In this document: in pieces, positions 44,586 to 53,201 of the stretch
Layout of the letters: the number at the start of each line of letters is the position of its first letter
How positions within the stretch are numbered: position 1 is the first letter of the stretch
Origin: Dyadobacter frigoris
Lineage (GTDB): Bacteria > Bacteroidota > Bacteroidia > Cytophagales > Spirosomataceae
Reading direction: 5' to 3'
Length of the DNA: 64,000 bases
Assembly (NCBI RefSeq): GCF_005280585.1
Contig: NZ_SZVO01000005.1
Span: 1-64,000 of the forward strand
Position numbers and translations under genes: made by a program
The notes under the pieces: generated by a model
The model's database searches: none
The model's input: only the letters and a program-made list of their open reading frames with translations
Told to the model about the DNA's origin: nothing

Positions 44586-45581
44586 TTAAATCCCTTTACT
44601 CAGTTCAAGCATCCGGTTAACCGATTCAAACGCTTTCAGACGAATATCTTCGGGTACAAAAATCTCAGGCTGCTCGTAATAAAGTGCATTATACACTTTT
44701 TCCAGCGTGTTCATTTTCATGTAAGGACACTCTGAACATGCGCAGGTATTGTTATCAGATCCTGGCGCAGGTATCAGTTTTTTATTTGGAACCGCCTGTT
44801 TCATTTTATGCAGAATACCGGCTTCGGTAGCTACAATAAATTTGTCATGATTTGATTCCTGAACAAATTTCAAAAGTCCGGTCGTAGAGCTTACAAAGTC
44901 CGCTTGCAACAGAATGTCTTCCTTACATTCCGGATGAGCGATTAACAAAGCATCAGGATTTTCTTTACGAAGTTCGGCCAGTTTTTCGCGGGAAATATCA
45001 ATATGGACGATACAGGCGCCATCCCACAAAACCATCTCCCTACCCGTTTTCTGAGCTACATATCTTCCCAGATTCGCATCCGGAGCGAAGATGATTTTCT
45101 GGTCTTTTGGTAAACTGTTTACGATTTGTAAAGCATTGGAAGAAGTACAAACAATATCCGTCAAAGCTTTGATTTCTGCCGAACAATTGATATAACTGAT
45201 CACGATATGATCAGGATATTTTGCTTTGAATTCAGCAAATTTATCGGCAGGTGCAGAATCTGCGAGTGAGCAACCGGCGTTCAAATCAGGAATAATTACT
45301 TTTTTATTCGGGCTTAAAACTTTTGCCGTTTCGCCCATAAAATGAACACCGCAGAAAATGATCATATCCGCTTCCGTAGCGGCAGCCTGTTGTGATAATC
45401 CTAAACTATCTCCTATATAATCTGCCAAATCCTGAATTTCTGCACTTACATAATAGTGTGCTAAAATGACTGCATTTTTCTCCTTTTTCAATCGGGTAAT
45501 TTCGGCAATCAAATCAATATCTTCTGCAATCGTTTCAGTCACATAACCGTAACGCGCTACTTGTTCTTCAATGGTTGTCAT
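44586..45581 (-). CDS. nadA: Quinolinate synthase
   Basis: 331 residues. Motifs: [20 protein letters not shown] at the N-terminus, [14 protein letters not shown] (first cluster Cys), [26 protein letters not shown] (second Cys region) and [20 protein letters not shown] (third Cys). These are the features of NadA, which carries a [4Fe-4S] cluster and condenses iminoaspartate with dihydroxyacetone phosphate. It is the first gene of a minus-strand nadA-nadB unit. Confidence 0.96.
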   Translation of the reverse strand: MTTIEEQVARYGYVTETIAEDIDLIAEITRLKKEKNAVILAHYYVSAEIQDLADYIGDSLGLSQQAAATEADMIIFCGVHFMGETAKVLSPNKKVIIPDLNAGCSLADSAPADKFAEFKAKYPDHIVISYINCSAEIKALTDIVCTSSNALQIVNSLPKDQKIIFAPDANLGRYVAQKTGREMVLWDGACIVHIDISREKLAELRKENPDALLIAHPECKEDILLQADFVSSTTGLLKFVQESNHDKFIVATEAGILHKMKQAVPNKKLIPAPGSDNNTCACSECPYMKMNTLEKVYNALYYEQPEIFVPEDIRLKAFESVNRMLELSKGI

Positions 45582-45760
45582 TATGGTGAATAATTGGCTT
45601 TTTGTTGATTGTTAAAAATCCAGACCGAATTACGAGAATATACTTTTCAAAACCAAAGAATACGGCTGGTCTGACTCAGACCGGGATATATCTTCAAACG
45701 GCTTTTGTATGTTACAATAGAAACACGTTTTTACCTGTTCTGGTTTATGGTAATAAAAAA

Positions 45761-45790
45761 AACTTCTCCCGGCGCGTGGGAGAAGTTTTC
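45761..45790. terminator. Bidirectional terminator
   Basis: AACTTCTCCC and GGGAGAAGTT form a perfect 10-bp stem around GGCGCGT (45761-45787), with A8 on the left and T-rich DNA on the right. It lies 24 bp past the stop of the alpha/beta hydrolase (minus strand). Confidence 0.85.
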
Positions 45791-45810
45791 CTTTTTTACT
45801 TAACTATAAT

Positions 45811-46617
45811 TTATTTACTAATCTTTTCAAGCAAAGCCGAAAGTTCATCCGGAACTGTTATCATGGCGTCATGTCCGGTATTTAACGAATAATGTTTCCA
45901 GTTTTTATCATTTTTTACACGATCCGAAAAGGTTTTCAACACGGGCATTTGCGGATTTGTACAAGCAATATAAATCAGCGGCAAATGATTGCCGTACGGA
46001 TTTTTTAGCACCAAAGTCTGCGTAAAAGTTTTGAAAGGTTGTGGAGTCAGTCGTTCGTTTATCCATTTTGCATCTTCTTTATTTGTAATACCAAATGCCT
46101 CAACCGGAAACGAAGGAATACTAAGCCCATTACTGCTTTTGGATGAATTTTCGGAATACTCCCGGGCTTCTTTTGGATGAACAGAAAGAGCGCTTTCCCC
46201 ATTTCTAACAATCATTGCATCCAGAAATATTAGCTTATTAAGCCGTTCTGGAATTCTGTCGGCCACACCGGCGATGACTGTTCCTGCATAACTATGGCCG
46301 ACTAAAATCACATTGCGCAGATCTTCCATGACAATCAGATTGACAATATCTTCAATATGGGTATCCAGATTTATGTCTTTATTTAAAGTATTCCGATGTT
46401 CCCCTAGTCCGCTTAACGTTGGCGTGTAAACCTCAGCTCCATTTGCCCGAAGATTTTTACTCACCTTTTGCCAGCACCAGCCGCCATGCCAGGCGCCATG
46501 AACTAAAACATATACAGGATTTTTTTGAGTCGATTGAGCGTTACTGATAACGGAACTTAGTATCAATACCGACAGAAATAAATGTGAGATTACAGATTTA
46601 ATTTTTATTGATTTCAT
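45811..46617 (-). CDS. Exported alpha/beta hydrolase (EstC/MES-like)
   Basis: 268 residues from the ATG at 46617; a TTG seven codons upstream is less likely. A signal peptide ends near VISNAQS. The core reads YVLVHGAWHGGWCWQKV (oxyanion hole), a nucleophile elbow GHSYAG, LIFLDAMI, and a catalytic His in SLNTGHDAMI near the C-terminus. It resembles salicylate-esterase/hydroxynitrile-lyase-like hydrolases (for example EstC). It is divergent from an HxlR regulator across 87 bp that hold a dyad, so the regulator probably controls it. Confidence 0.87.
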   Translation of the reverse strand: MKSIKIKSVISHLFLSVLILSSVISNAQSTQKNPVYVLVHGAWHGGWCWQKVSKNLRANGAEVYTPTLSGLGEHRNTLNKDINLDTHIEDIVNLIVMEDLRNVILVGHSYAGTVIAGVADRIPERLNKLIFLDAMIVRNGESALSVHPKEAREYSENSSKSSNGLSIPSFPVEAFGITNKEDAKWINERLTPQPFKTFTQTLVLKNPYGNHLPLIYIACTNPQMPVLKTFSDRVKNDKNWKHYSLNTGHDAMITVPDELSALLEKISK

Positions 46618-46668
46618 ATAAATTAATTTTTTCTGCAAAGTTCGTTCATCAATATTCAGGCGTCAATA

Positions 46669-46686
46669 ACTCACCCGAAAGTGAGT
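46669..46686. promoter_or_regulatory. Perfect dyad between divergent hydrolase and HxlR genes
   Basis: ACTCAC-CCGAAA-GTGAGT is a perfect 6-bp inverted repeat with 6-bp spacing, 18 bp before the HxlR start and about 52 bp before the hydrolase start. The ACT(N)AGT-type layout is usual for HxlR/DUF24-family operators. Confidence 0.6.
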
Positions 46687-46704
46687 TTAAAAACAAATCA
46701 TATT

Positions 46705-47127
46705 ATGTCAAGTGAAATAAAAGAAAGCTCGACCAATGCTCAAAATCTGAAAGTACTGGCCGCATCCTGCGAGGTAAATGAAATCCTGACGAATATTAGT
46801 CCAAGATGGAAAATGCAGATTTTGTATAGTGTGTCAAAAGGCGTACAACAATTCAGCAGATTAAAAGAAGCATTTCCTTCCTTATCTGATCAGGTTTTAG
46901 GAAAAAGGTTGGGTGAATTGACAGAAGAAAATCTGGTCAACAAAATGGTTTTGACAGATAAAACCCCTACTCAGGTTATTTACGAAGTGACTGAAAAAGG
47001 AACAGAACTTTTATCAATAATCCTGGACTTGCATATATGGGGACAAAAATACCGAAAGATTGAAAACAGGAATGTTTGCTCACTGGTTAATTCTGAATTA
47101 CAATTAAACGAAGAAACCGTCCAGTGA
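46705..47127 (+). CDS. HxlR-family winged-helix transcriptional regulator
   Basis: 140 residues from the ATG at 46705; an in-frame GTG at 46681 lies inside the operator-like dyad and is less likely. The HxlR core is visible: NEILTNISPRWKMQILYSVS, FSRLKEAFPSLSDQVLGKRL, LTEENLVNKMV and YEVTEKGTELLSIILDLHIW. A cysteine (Cys18 in ASCEV) precedes the DNA-binding helices, as in redox- or electrophile-sensing members. It probably regulates itself and the divergent hydrolase. Confidence 0.88.
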   Translation: MSSEIKESSTNAQNLKVLAASCEVNEILTNISPRWKMQILYSVSKGVQQFSRLKEAFPSLSDQVLGKRLGELTEENLVNKMVLTDKTPTQVIYEVTEKGTELLSIILDLHIWGQKYRKIENRNVCSLVNSELQLNEETVQ

Positions 47128-47159
47128 ATAATCACAAGACGGTTTCAGTATATTTTTTT
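47113..47159 (+). terminator. Terminator overlapping the HxlR stop codon
   Basis: GAAACCGTC and GACGGTTTC form a 9-bp stem (47113-47146) around a 16-base loop, followed by a run of seven Ts. The left arm lies in the last codons of the regulator gene. Confidence 0.75.
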
Positions 47160-47208
47160 AGCAAACTAATTCAAACCCAAACCAACAAAACTAATCGCTA
47201 AAAGCTAG

Positions 47209-48630
47209 TTAAAGTATCCAACGGAAGAAAGCATACAAACTTCCTGACAAAATCATGGTTACGGGCAAAGTCAGAATCCAGGCAATTACAATATTACGGA
47301 TCGTACCTGCCTGCAAGTTTTTAACTCCCTTACTCGCCACCATCGATCCTGCAATACCGGAAGACAGTACGTGTGTTGTACTAACGGGTAATCCAAGGTA
47401 CGAAGAAACACCAATTGTACTGGCTGCTACCAATTCCGCAGAAGCACCTTGCGCATAGGTTAAATGTTGTTTACCGATTTTTTCACCAATGGTAATAACA
47501 ATTCTTTTCCAGCCAACCATCGTTCCTAAACCCAGGGAAAGTGAGATCATTAAAATAACCCAGTCAGGCGCGTAATCTGTAAATCTTCTTATTCCTTTTT
47601 CTCCGCCAGCCTGACCTTTCAAAAAGGCTGTATCAGATGAGTTAAGATTTGCGTCTCCGTTTTCAAGGATTGTTTTTGTATTACGGCTTATTAAAAGCAA
47701 TGATTTCCGTGCATTCATACGCACTTCTTTCGGCAATTTATTATCAACCAAAGGTTTATTCAGCTGAATAGTAAGCAGTGCTATCTCGTTTTTAATTGTA
47801 TGCCAATGTTCACGATCTGATGCCGACAACCCAACTGTATCTACCCGGCCAATTGTATCGTCTATTCTGACAAGCTCGGTTTTCATTTCATTTGGATTGA
47901 TACTATTGTCAAGAGCAAAATGCGCAGGAACAATTCCTATCAATATCAACATCACAAGGCCTACACCTTTTTGACCGTCGTTTGATCCGTGAAAAAAGCT
48001 AACTAATGTACAAGTTGTAATCAAAATAGCACGTATCCAGATTGGAGGTGCCGTATTTTTTTGAGGCTCGCTGAATACTACATCACGAAGTGGTTTGGAT
48101 AATGCACGTCGAAGAATAAACATGATAATAATTGCCAGCGCAAAACCAAAAATCGGCGAAGTCAGCAGCGAAGTAAAAAGCTCCTGTGCTTTTGCCCAGT
48201 TTACACCAGCACCGTGCGTATTTTCCGGCATAAAAGTAAATGCCAGACCAACACCCAGGATAGAGCCGATCAGTGTATGTGAACTGGAACTTGGCAGACC
48301 AAACCACCATGTACCCAAATTCCAGATAATTGCGCTAAAAAGAAGCGAAAATACCATAGCAACACTATGGTAAACATTTTGATCAATCAATAATTCGACG
48401 GGAAGAAGATTCACAATTCCCATTGCAACGGCGATTCCACCAAAAAATACACCCAGGAAGTTACAGAAACCAGACCACATTACGGCGATATTTGGTTTCA
48501 ACGAGTTGGTGTAAATTACGGTTGCTACGGCATTGGCCGTATCGTGGAAACCGTTTACAAATTCAAAGGCACATGCCGCTAAGAGACTAAAAGCGAGAAG
48601 GAGGAAAATGTCGGTTTCAAGACCAAACAT
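47209..48630 (-). CDS. PiT-family inorganic phosphate transporter
   Basis: 473 residues with about ten membrane helices split by a soluble loop (about 245-345). The two PiT signature repeats are present: FVNGFHDTANAVATVIYTNS near the N-terminus and GASAELVAASTIGVSSYLGL followed by PVSTTHVLSSGIAGS near the C-terminus, plus SFFHGSNDGQKGVG. It imports phosphate (or metal phosphate) with H+ or Na+. A Pho-box-like pair of direct repeats lies about 130 bp upstream. No PhoU/DUF47 partner gene adjoins it. Confidence 0.93.
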   Translation of the reverse strand: MFGLETDIFLLLAFSLLAACAFEFVNGFHDTANAVATVIYTNSLKPNIAVMWSGFCNFLGVFFGGIAVAMGIVNLLPVELLIDQNVYHSVAMVFSLLFSAIIWNLGTWWFGLPSSSSHTLIGSILGVGLAFTFMPENTHGAGVNWAKAQELFTSLLTSPIFGFALAIIIMFILRRALSKPLRDVVFSEPQKNTAPPIWIRAILITTCTLVSFFHGSNDGQKGVGLVMLILIGIVPAHFALDNSINPNEMKTELVRIDDTIGRVDTVGLSASDREHWHTIKNEIALLTIQLNKPLVDNKLPKEVRMNARKSLLLISRNTKTILENGDANLNSSDTAFLKGQAGGEKGIRRFTDYAPDWVILMISLSLGLGTMVGWKRIVITIGEKIGKQHLTYAQGASAELVAASTIGVSSYLGLPVSTTHVLSSGIAGSMVASKGVKNLQAGTIRNIVIAWILTLPVTMILSGSLYAFFRWIL

Positions 48631-48757
48631 AAGAAGTGTATAAGTTTACTTTATAAAACTCACTTTAATGATAGTTGCAGAATAAATAGTTCGGCAGGTC
48701 CACCACTAGGTAAGAACATGATTTCGAGGCAAAACTACTGATTCTTTACAAGTGCAA

Positions 48758-48775
48758 TGTTAAGAAATTGTTAAG
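48758..48775 (-). promoter_or_regulatory. Pho-box-like direct repeat upstream of the PiT transporter
   Basis: On the minus strand CTTAACAATTTCTTAACA contains TTAACA twice with an 11-nt period, the layout of PhoP/PhoB boxes (TTAACA-N5-TTAACA in Bacillus). It lies 128-145 bp upstream of the transporter start. Confidence 0.45.
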
Positions 48776-48884
48776 TAAATTCATATAAACATTAACAAAG
48801 CACTTTTATTTTGGGAAGTTATGCGGGGAATAGGCAGAAGTATCCCGTTGACTATTAAAATCAGTTGATTTATTAAAAAAAGTT

Positions 48885-49934
48885 TTATTTTTCTTTGTTG
48901 GCAAGTTGTCCGCAGGCTGCATCAATATCCTTCCCACGACTACGGCGAACGTGAACCGAAACACCTCTGTCTTCAAGGAAAGCGGCGAATTTATCGAGAC
49001 GGTCAGCTTCGGTATTTTTGAAATCAGCTTCTGCAATCGGGTTATATTCGATGATATTAACCCTGGCCGGAACACGTTTGGTGAATTCCCAAAGCTCTCT
49101 TGCATCTTCCAATGTATCGTTGAAATTATTGAAAACAATGTATTCAAACGTGATACGATTACCGGTTTTTTTGTAGAAATAATTTAATGCCTCAGCAAGA
49201 TTATCCAGAGAATTGGATTCATTGATTGGCATAATGCGATTACGTTTTTCATCGTTTGCCGCGTGAAGCGAAAGCGCAAGACGGAAACGAACTTCGTCGT
49301 CACCCAATTTTTTGATCATTTTAGCAATACCCGCCGTCGAAACGGTGATACGCTTTGGTGACATATTCAATCCTTCCGGAGAAGTAATATGTTCAATCGA
49401 TTTCAAAACCGCCGTATAATTAAGCAGAGGTTCGCCCATTCCCATATAAACGATATTGGTAAGCGGTGCCTTAAAACTGGCTTCTGCCTGGCGTGCAATG
49501 GCTACAACCTGATCATAAATTTCAGCTGCGTCAAGGTTTCTCTTACGCTCCATGTAACCTGTCGCGCAGAATTTACAGGTAAGCGAACATCCCACCTGGC
49601 TGCTCACACAGGCAGTCATACGGTCGGCAGCTGGAATCAATACACCTTCCACCAAATGTCCGTCAAATAGTTTGAAAGCAGATTTTATAGTACCGTCATT
49701 GCTTTGCTGTTGTTTGGCAACAGTCATGGAATTGATTACGAAATTTTCATCGATCAATTGTCGGGTAGCTAACGAAAGGTTGGTCATTTCGGCAAAAGAT
49801 GACGCCGATTTCTTCCAGATCCATTCATAAATTTGTTTTGCACGGAAAGCTTTTTCTCCATGCTCAGCCATCCAGCTTTTCAACTGATCAACACTCAATT
49901 TCCTGATATCCTGCTTTTCTTGTACTTCAATCAT
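48885..49934 (-). CDS. rlmN: 23S rRNA (adenine-C2)-methyltransferase RlmN
   Basis: 349 residues. Radical-SAM cluster motif CSLTCKFC (Cys116, Cys120, Cys123) within VSSQVGCSLTCKFCATG, followed by NIVYMGMGEPLLNY, SPKRITVSTAGI and the C-terminal DIDAACGQL cysteine used in the methyl-transfer mechanism. It methylates A2503 of 23S rRNA and A37 of some tRNAs. The N-terminal HhH-like domain (LSVDQLKSWMAEHGEKAFRA) is complete. Confidence 0.97.
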   Translation of the reverse strand: MIEVQEKQDIRKLSVDQLKSWMAEHGEKAFRAKQIYEWIWKKSASSFAEMTNLSLATRQLIDENFVINSMTVAKQQQSNDGTIKSAFKLFDGHLVEGVLIPAADRMTACVSSQVGCSLTCKFCATGYMERKRNLDAAEIYDQVVAIARQAEASFKAPLTNIVYMGMGEPLLNYTAVLKSIEHITSPEGLNMSPKRITVSTAGIAKMIKKLGDDEVRFRLALSLHAANDEKRNRIMPINESNSLDNLAEALNYFYKKTGNRITFEYIVFNNFNDTLEDARELWEFTKRVPARVNIIEYNPIAEADFKNTEADRLDKFAAFLEDRGVSVHVRRSRGKDIDAACGQLANKEK

Positions 49935-50076
49935 TTTTTCTATAACTATTTGTCACCGGTTTTGTTGATGGCAACCTTAATTTTTGCAAAGGTACTGAAT
50001 ATCAATTACTAAAAGAATTTAAGAAAATCGATTCCGTATTATTGCATGAAAAAACCTAACAACGTTTCCTGAAAAA

Positions 50077-50691
50077 TCATTCGTTTTCCATATCCGATTT
50101 CTTTTTCCGGTTTTCAGGTTCTTCCTCCGTCACATCCTCATTTTTATCATCTTTTTTATCTTTATCCAGATATTCAGATTTCCAGTCTCTGATAAGCTCG
50201 CTGCCTTCCGGCATTAAGCTTAATGCTTTGGTGATAACATTTGGAGCAACCGGAATAATCAACGGATAAATAAATGTATCAGCCGTGCGATGCTCAGGCA
50301 GTTTTACACCGATCATATTAACCAGCCAGAAAAATACACTGATCCCGAAAACCCAGGTAAAAATACCGACTATAGCGCCGGCAAAACTATCGAAAGTTCC
50401 TAAAATAGAATATCGGAGCGAGCGTCTAATCCGGTAGCCAAATTGATTTAATAAAAATATTGTTGGAAAAAAGACGGCAGAGAAACCTATATAAGGTAGA
50501 ATTTTTTTGGCCGTACCGTCACCAAAATACGGAGTGAGAACTTCCATTCCCAATCCAAGAAATTTAAATCCGAGGATCATGGCTACCACAAGTCCTGCAA
50601 TCCCGATAATCTCGATCAGCAGCCCCTTACGGTAACCATGTATAGCACCCCAAAGTAATGGAATCAGGATAAGAATATCCAATAACTTCAT
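50077..50691 (-). CDS. CvpA-family membrane protein
   Basis: 204 residues. Four hydrophobic helices (about 1-20, 27-48, 66-86, 100-125) with the CvpA start LDILILIPLLWGAIHGYRKG, and a charged C-terminal tail rich in Asp, Glu and Lys. CvpA proteins are inner-membrane proteins linked to envelope homeostasis and, historically, colicin V production. Its start overlaps the stop of the YqeY-like gene by 4 bp, so the two are coupled. Not related to the toxin region at 34-42 kb. Confidence 0.85.
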   Translation of the reverse strand: MKLLDILILIPLLWGAIHGYRKGLLIEIIGIAGLVVAMILGFKFLGLGMEVLTPYFGDGTAKKILPYIGFSAVFFPTIFLLNQFGYRIRRSLRYSILGTFDSFAGAIVGIFTWVFGISVFFWLVNMIGVKLPEHRTADTFIYPLIIPVAPNVITKALSLMPEGSELIRDWKSEYLDKDKKDDKNEDVTEEEPENRKKKSDMENE

Positions 50692-51137
50692 GCGAGCAAA
50701 CTCTTTACTAATGTAGAAACAACGCGGCCATCTGCTTGTCCGGCCAGTTCTTTCGTTGCAACGCCCATCACTTTACCCATATCAGATGGACCCGTTGCAC
50801 CAACGCGGGTGATGATTTCCTTTATTTTTTCAGTAACTTCTCCTTCTGATAATTGCTTTGGTAAAAACTGCTCAATAATCGCAAGTTCTGCTTCTTCTTT
50901 TTCCAGAAGATCAGGGCGGTTTTGCGTTTTATAAATATCGGCCGATTCTCTGCGTTGTTTTGCTGCTTTTGTAAGCAATTTCAATTCATCGTCAGAAGTC
51001 AGTTCGCCGGTTCCGCCACCTTTGGTTTCTTCCAGTAAAATCATTGACTTGATCGCACGCAAAGCGCGTAATGAATCCTGATCTTTGGCCCTCATGGCAT
51101 CTTTAATGCCTGATTCAACCTGGGTTTTTAATGACAT
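50688..51137 (-). CDS. GatB/YqeY domain protein
   Basis: 149 residues from the ATG at 51137 (MSLKTQVESGIKDAMRAKDQ); the longer frame from 51227 reads through repeat DNA and is rejected. The helical YqeY fold is clear: LRALRAIKSMILLEETKGG, LTKAAKQRRESADIYKTQNR, LLEKEEAELAIIEQFLPKQL, and the GatB tail-like GPSDMGKVMGVATKELAGQA. It resembles the tRNA-binding tail of GatB but is stand-alone; precise function is not established. First gene of a pair with cvpA. Confidence 0.9.
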   Translation of the reverse strand: MSLKTQVESGIKDAMRAKDQDSLRALRAIKSMILLEETKGGGTGELTSDDELKLLTKAAKQRRESADIYKTQNRPDLLEKEEAELAIIEQFLPKQLSEGEVTEKIKEIITRVGATGPSDMGKVMGVATKELAGQADGRVVSTLVKSLLA

Positions 51138-51149
51138 ATGTTTAATTAA

Positions 51150-51350
51150 TGAATTTTGAATGAGTGAATGTGAGAATATAATGAATGAATGAGTTAATTT
51201 AGAATGATCAAATACTAAATTTGTCATTTAAGGCACAAAGTTACACGAATGATAGAATTTTGAATGAGTGAATGATAGAATAAACAACAAACGGCATCAC
51301 TTCACATTCTATCATTCAAAATTCTATCATTCTATTATTCTATCATTAAA
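51150..51350. repeat. GAATGA-type simple repeats forming a long inverted repeat
   Basis: Repeated GAATGA(T/G)-like units fill this AT-rich gap. GAATGATAGAATTTTGAATG (from 51247) has its exact 20-base reverse complement at 51313-51332, and shorter ATTCTATCATTC copies flank it. It separates the divergent YqeY-like and pdxJ genes, so it must overlap their promoters or leaders. Confidence 0.8.
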
Positions 51351-51359
51351 AATTTCACC

Positions 51360-52079
51360 ATGACTCGTCTCAGCGTAAACATTAACAAAATAGCTACACT
51401 TCGGAATTCGCGCGGAGGCGATAACCCAAATGTTCTTAAAGTTGCCCTGGATTGTGAGCGGTTTGGTGCACAGGGAATTACAGTCCATCCACGCCCGGAT
51501 GAACGTCATATCCGCTACCAGGATGTTTATGACCTGAAAGAAGTTGTAACAACTGAATTCAACATAGAAGGAAATCCTTCGGAAAGAAAATTTATCGATC
51601 TCGTGCTGGCTACCAAACCTGATCAGGTTACGCTCGTTCCGGATGCTTTAGGCGCGATAACTTCAAATGCCGGCTGGGATACTATCGCCAACCGATATTT
51701 ACTAACAGAATTAATTCAGGAATTTAAAGCGGCCAATATCCGTGTTTCCGTTTTTGTTGATCCGGATCCAATAATGGTTGAAGGTGCAAAAATATGCGGA
51801 GCGGATCGTGTTGAATTATATACAGAACCTTATGCCGCTTATTATTTTGAAAACAGACAAAAAGCAGTTATTCCTTTTGTAAAAGCTTCCGAAAAAGCAC
51901 GGGAAGTTGGTTTGGGATTAAATGCCGGACATGATCTGAGTCTGGATAACCTTCGTTTTCTAAAACAGTGTATTCCATGGATGGACGAAGTTTCCATTGG
52001 CCATGCACTGATTTCTGATGCGCTATATCTGGGATTGGAAAATACGATTCAGATGTATTTGCGCGAATTGGAGCTTTGA
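51360..52079 (+). CDS. pdxJ: Pyridoxine 5'-phosphate synthase
   Basis: 239 residues. [87 protein letters not shown] and [16 protein letters not shown] are PdxJ signatures covering the active-site His and Glu residues. It condenses 1-deoxyxylulose 5-phosphate with 3-amino-2-oxopropyl phosphate, the last step of DXP-dependent vitamin B6 synthesis. Single gene, ended by a long perfect palindrome. Confidence 0.96.
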   Translation: MTRLSVNINKIATLRNSRGGDNPNVLKVALDCERFGAQGITVHPRPDERHIRYQDVYDLKEVVTTEFNIEGNPSERKFIDLVLATKPDQVTLVPDALGAITSNAGWDTIANRYLLTELIQEFKAANIRVSVFVDPDPIMVEGAKICGADRVELYTEPYAAYYFENRQKAVIPFVKASEKAREVGLGLNAGHDLSLDNLRFLKQCIPWMDEVSIGHALISDALYLGLENTIQMYLRELEL

Positions 52080-52085
52080 TTTTTT

Positions 52086-52122
52086 GTCATGAAGTCAGAT
52101 TTTTAAAATCTGACTTCATGAC
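52086..52122. terminator. Perfect palindromic bidirectional terminator
   Basis: GTCATGAAGTCAGATTTT and its exact reverse complement, 18 bp per arm around a single base, between convergent pdxJ and the SCP2-domain gene. T-rich tracts lie on both sides. Confidence 0.85.
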
Positions 52123-52129
52123 TTTCTCA

Positions 52130-52432
52130 TTATTTCCCGCCAAAAGTCTCGGCAATTTTCATTGCCACACCCATATCACCATCAATTTTCAACTTACCGG
52201 ACATAAGTGCCATCATGGCGTTCAAATCGCCGTCCATTAATTTCAATGCATTTTTTGCAGAAATCTCCAATGTGCAATCAGCGTCCAGATCATCATTTGT
52301 AACTGTATTCGGCACAACCTTAGCGTTTATAAAAACACTTCCTTCGTCCGTTTTGAATTTAACTGTTGAATCCAGTCCACTATCTGTACCCAGCATGGTG
52401 GTAACGCGGTCAGTCAGAATTTGAAGACTCAT
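52130..52432 (-). CDS. SCP2 sterol-binding domain protein
   Basis: 100 residues from the ATG at 52432; an upstream in-frame start at 52534 gives a poorly coding extension. The single SCP2-like domain is recognised from DADCTLEISAKNALKLMDG and LNAMMALMSGKLKIDGDMGV, ending AMKIAETFGGK. Such stand-alone proteins bind lipids or fatty acyl groups in a hydrophobic tunnel. Cytoplasmic, single gene. Confidence 0.87.
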   Translation of the reverse strand: MSLQILTDRVTTMLGTDSGLDSTVKFKTDEGSVFINAKVVPNTVTNDDLDADCTLEISAKNALKLMDGDLNAMMALMSGKLKIDGDMGVAMKIAETFGGK

Positions 52433-52598
52433 ATTATTTGGCTTTCTGTTTGGATGTAAAATTACTTTTATACTAATAAAATCGTAAAAGTATGTACCCT
52501 GCGAAGAATATTCAAATGCTTTTGGTGTTTTCATCTAAATAGGCAAATTTTGCGCCCTGTTTTTGACAATCGTCATTACGAACTTTTTATTATTATCA

Positions 52599-53078
52599 AT
52601 GAATCCAATCGTCCGCCCCACAGTGCTTACTGTGCTTTGCATATTTACTTTTCTCAATTCAATGTCAGGCTTATGGGTCCAGTCTGAACGTTTATGGAAT
52701 CCCGGAGTTGCTGCTTACCAAATGCATGAAATGCTGGAAGCCGCCCGCGACAAAATTGAAAAACAATCCTCCGAAGCAGATGCCAAAATTATGGATCCGA
52801 TCATTCAGTCTGTCATTAACAGTACAACCAGGGATGTAATGCAGAAAGGAGCCATCGTGATGATTATTTTTGAATCGCTTTCATTATATGGTGCTTACCT
52901 GATGTGGAATCTTAAAAAACGCGGATTTTACTTATATCTGACCGGAATAGCCGTAGCATTTTTTGGCTCCCTTCTGGTTGTTGGAGGCTGGCTGGGTGTT
53001 TTTACAGCCATTGCCGGAGTACTTTTAAGTTCAGTGATGTGTATTGTTTATGCATTTAATCTGAAACACCTTCACTAA
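52599..53078 (+). CDS. Hypothetical four-helix membrane protein
   Basis: 159 residues from the ATG at 52599; a TTG at 52563 would add 12 residues. One hydrophobic helix near 8-28 is followed by a soluble helical segment (about 40-80), then helices near 84-103, 110-128 and 130-152. No motif or family recognised beyond a general resemblance to small Bacteroidota membrane proteins. It precedes the PpiD-like gene by about 120 bp. Confidence 0.72.
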   Translation: MNPIVRPTVLTVLCIFTFLNSMSGLWVQSERLWNPGVAAYQMHEMLEAARDKIEKQSSEADAKIMDPIIQSVINSTTRDVMQKGAIVMIIFESLSLYGAYLMWNLKKRGFYLYLTGIAVAFFGSLLVVGGWLGVFTAIAGVLLSSVMCIVYAFNLKHLH

Positions 53079-53201
53079 AAAAAGTTCAGAATTGTAACGA
53101 ATTTTAGTGTTATGTTTGTAATTATCAGTTATCAATTATAAATCCCCCTTGGATTCCACGCAGAAAAGATTTTATTTTGCGGGTCTAATTTGAAAATAGA
53201 A

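Noticed and set aside
50077-50691. CvpA as part of the bacteriocin system
   Set aside because: It is 8 kb away, coupled to the YqeY-like housekeeping gene, and CvpA is widely conserved regardless of bacteriocins.
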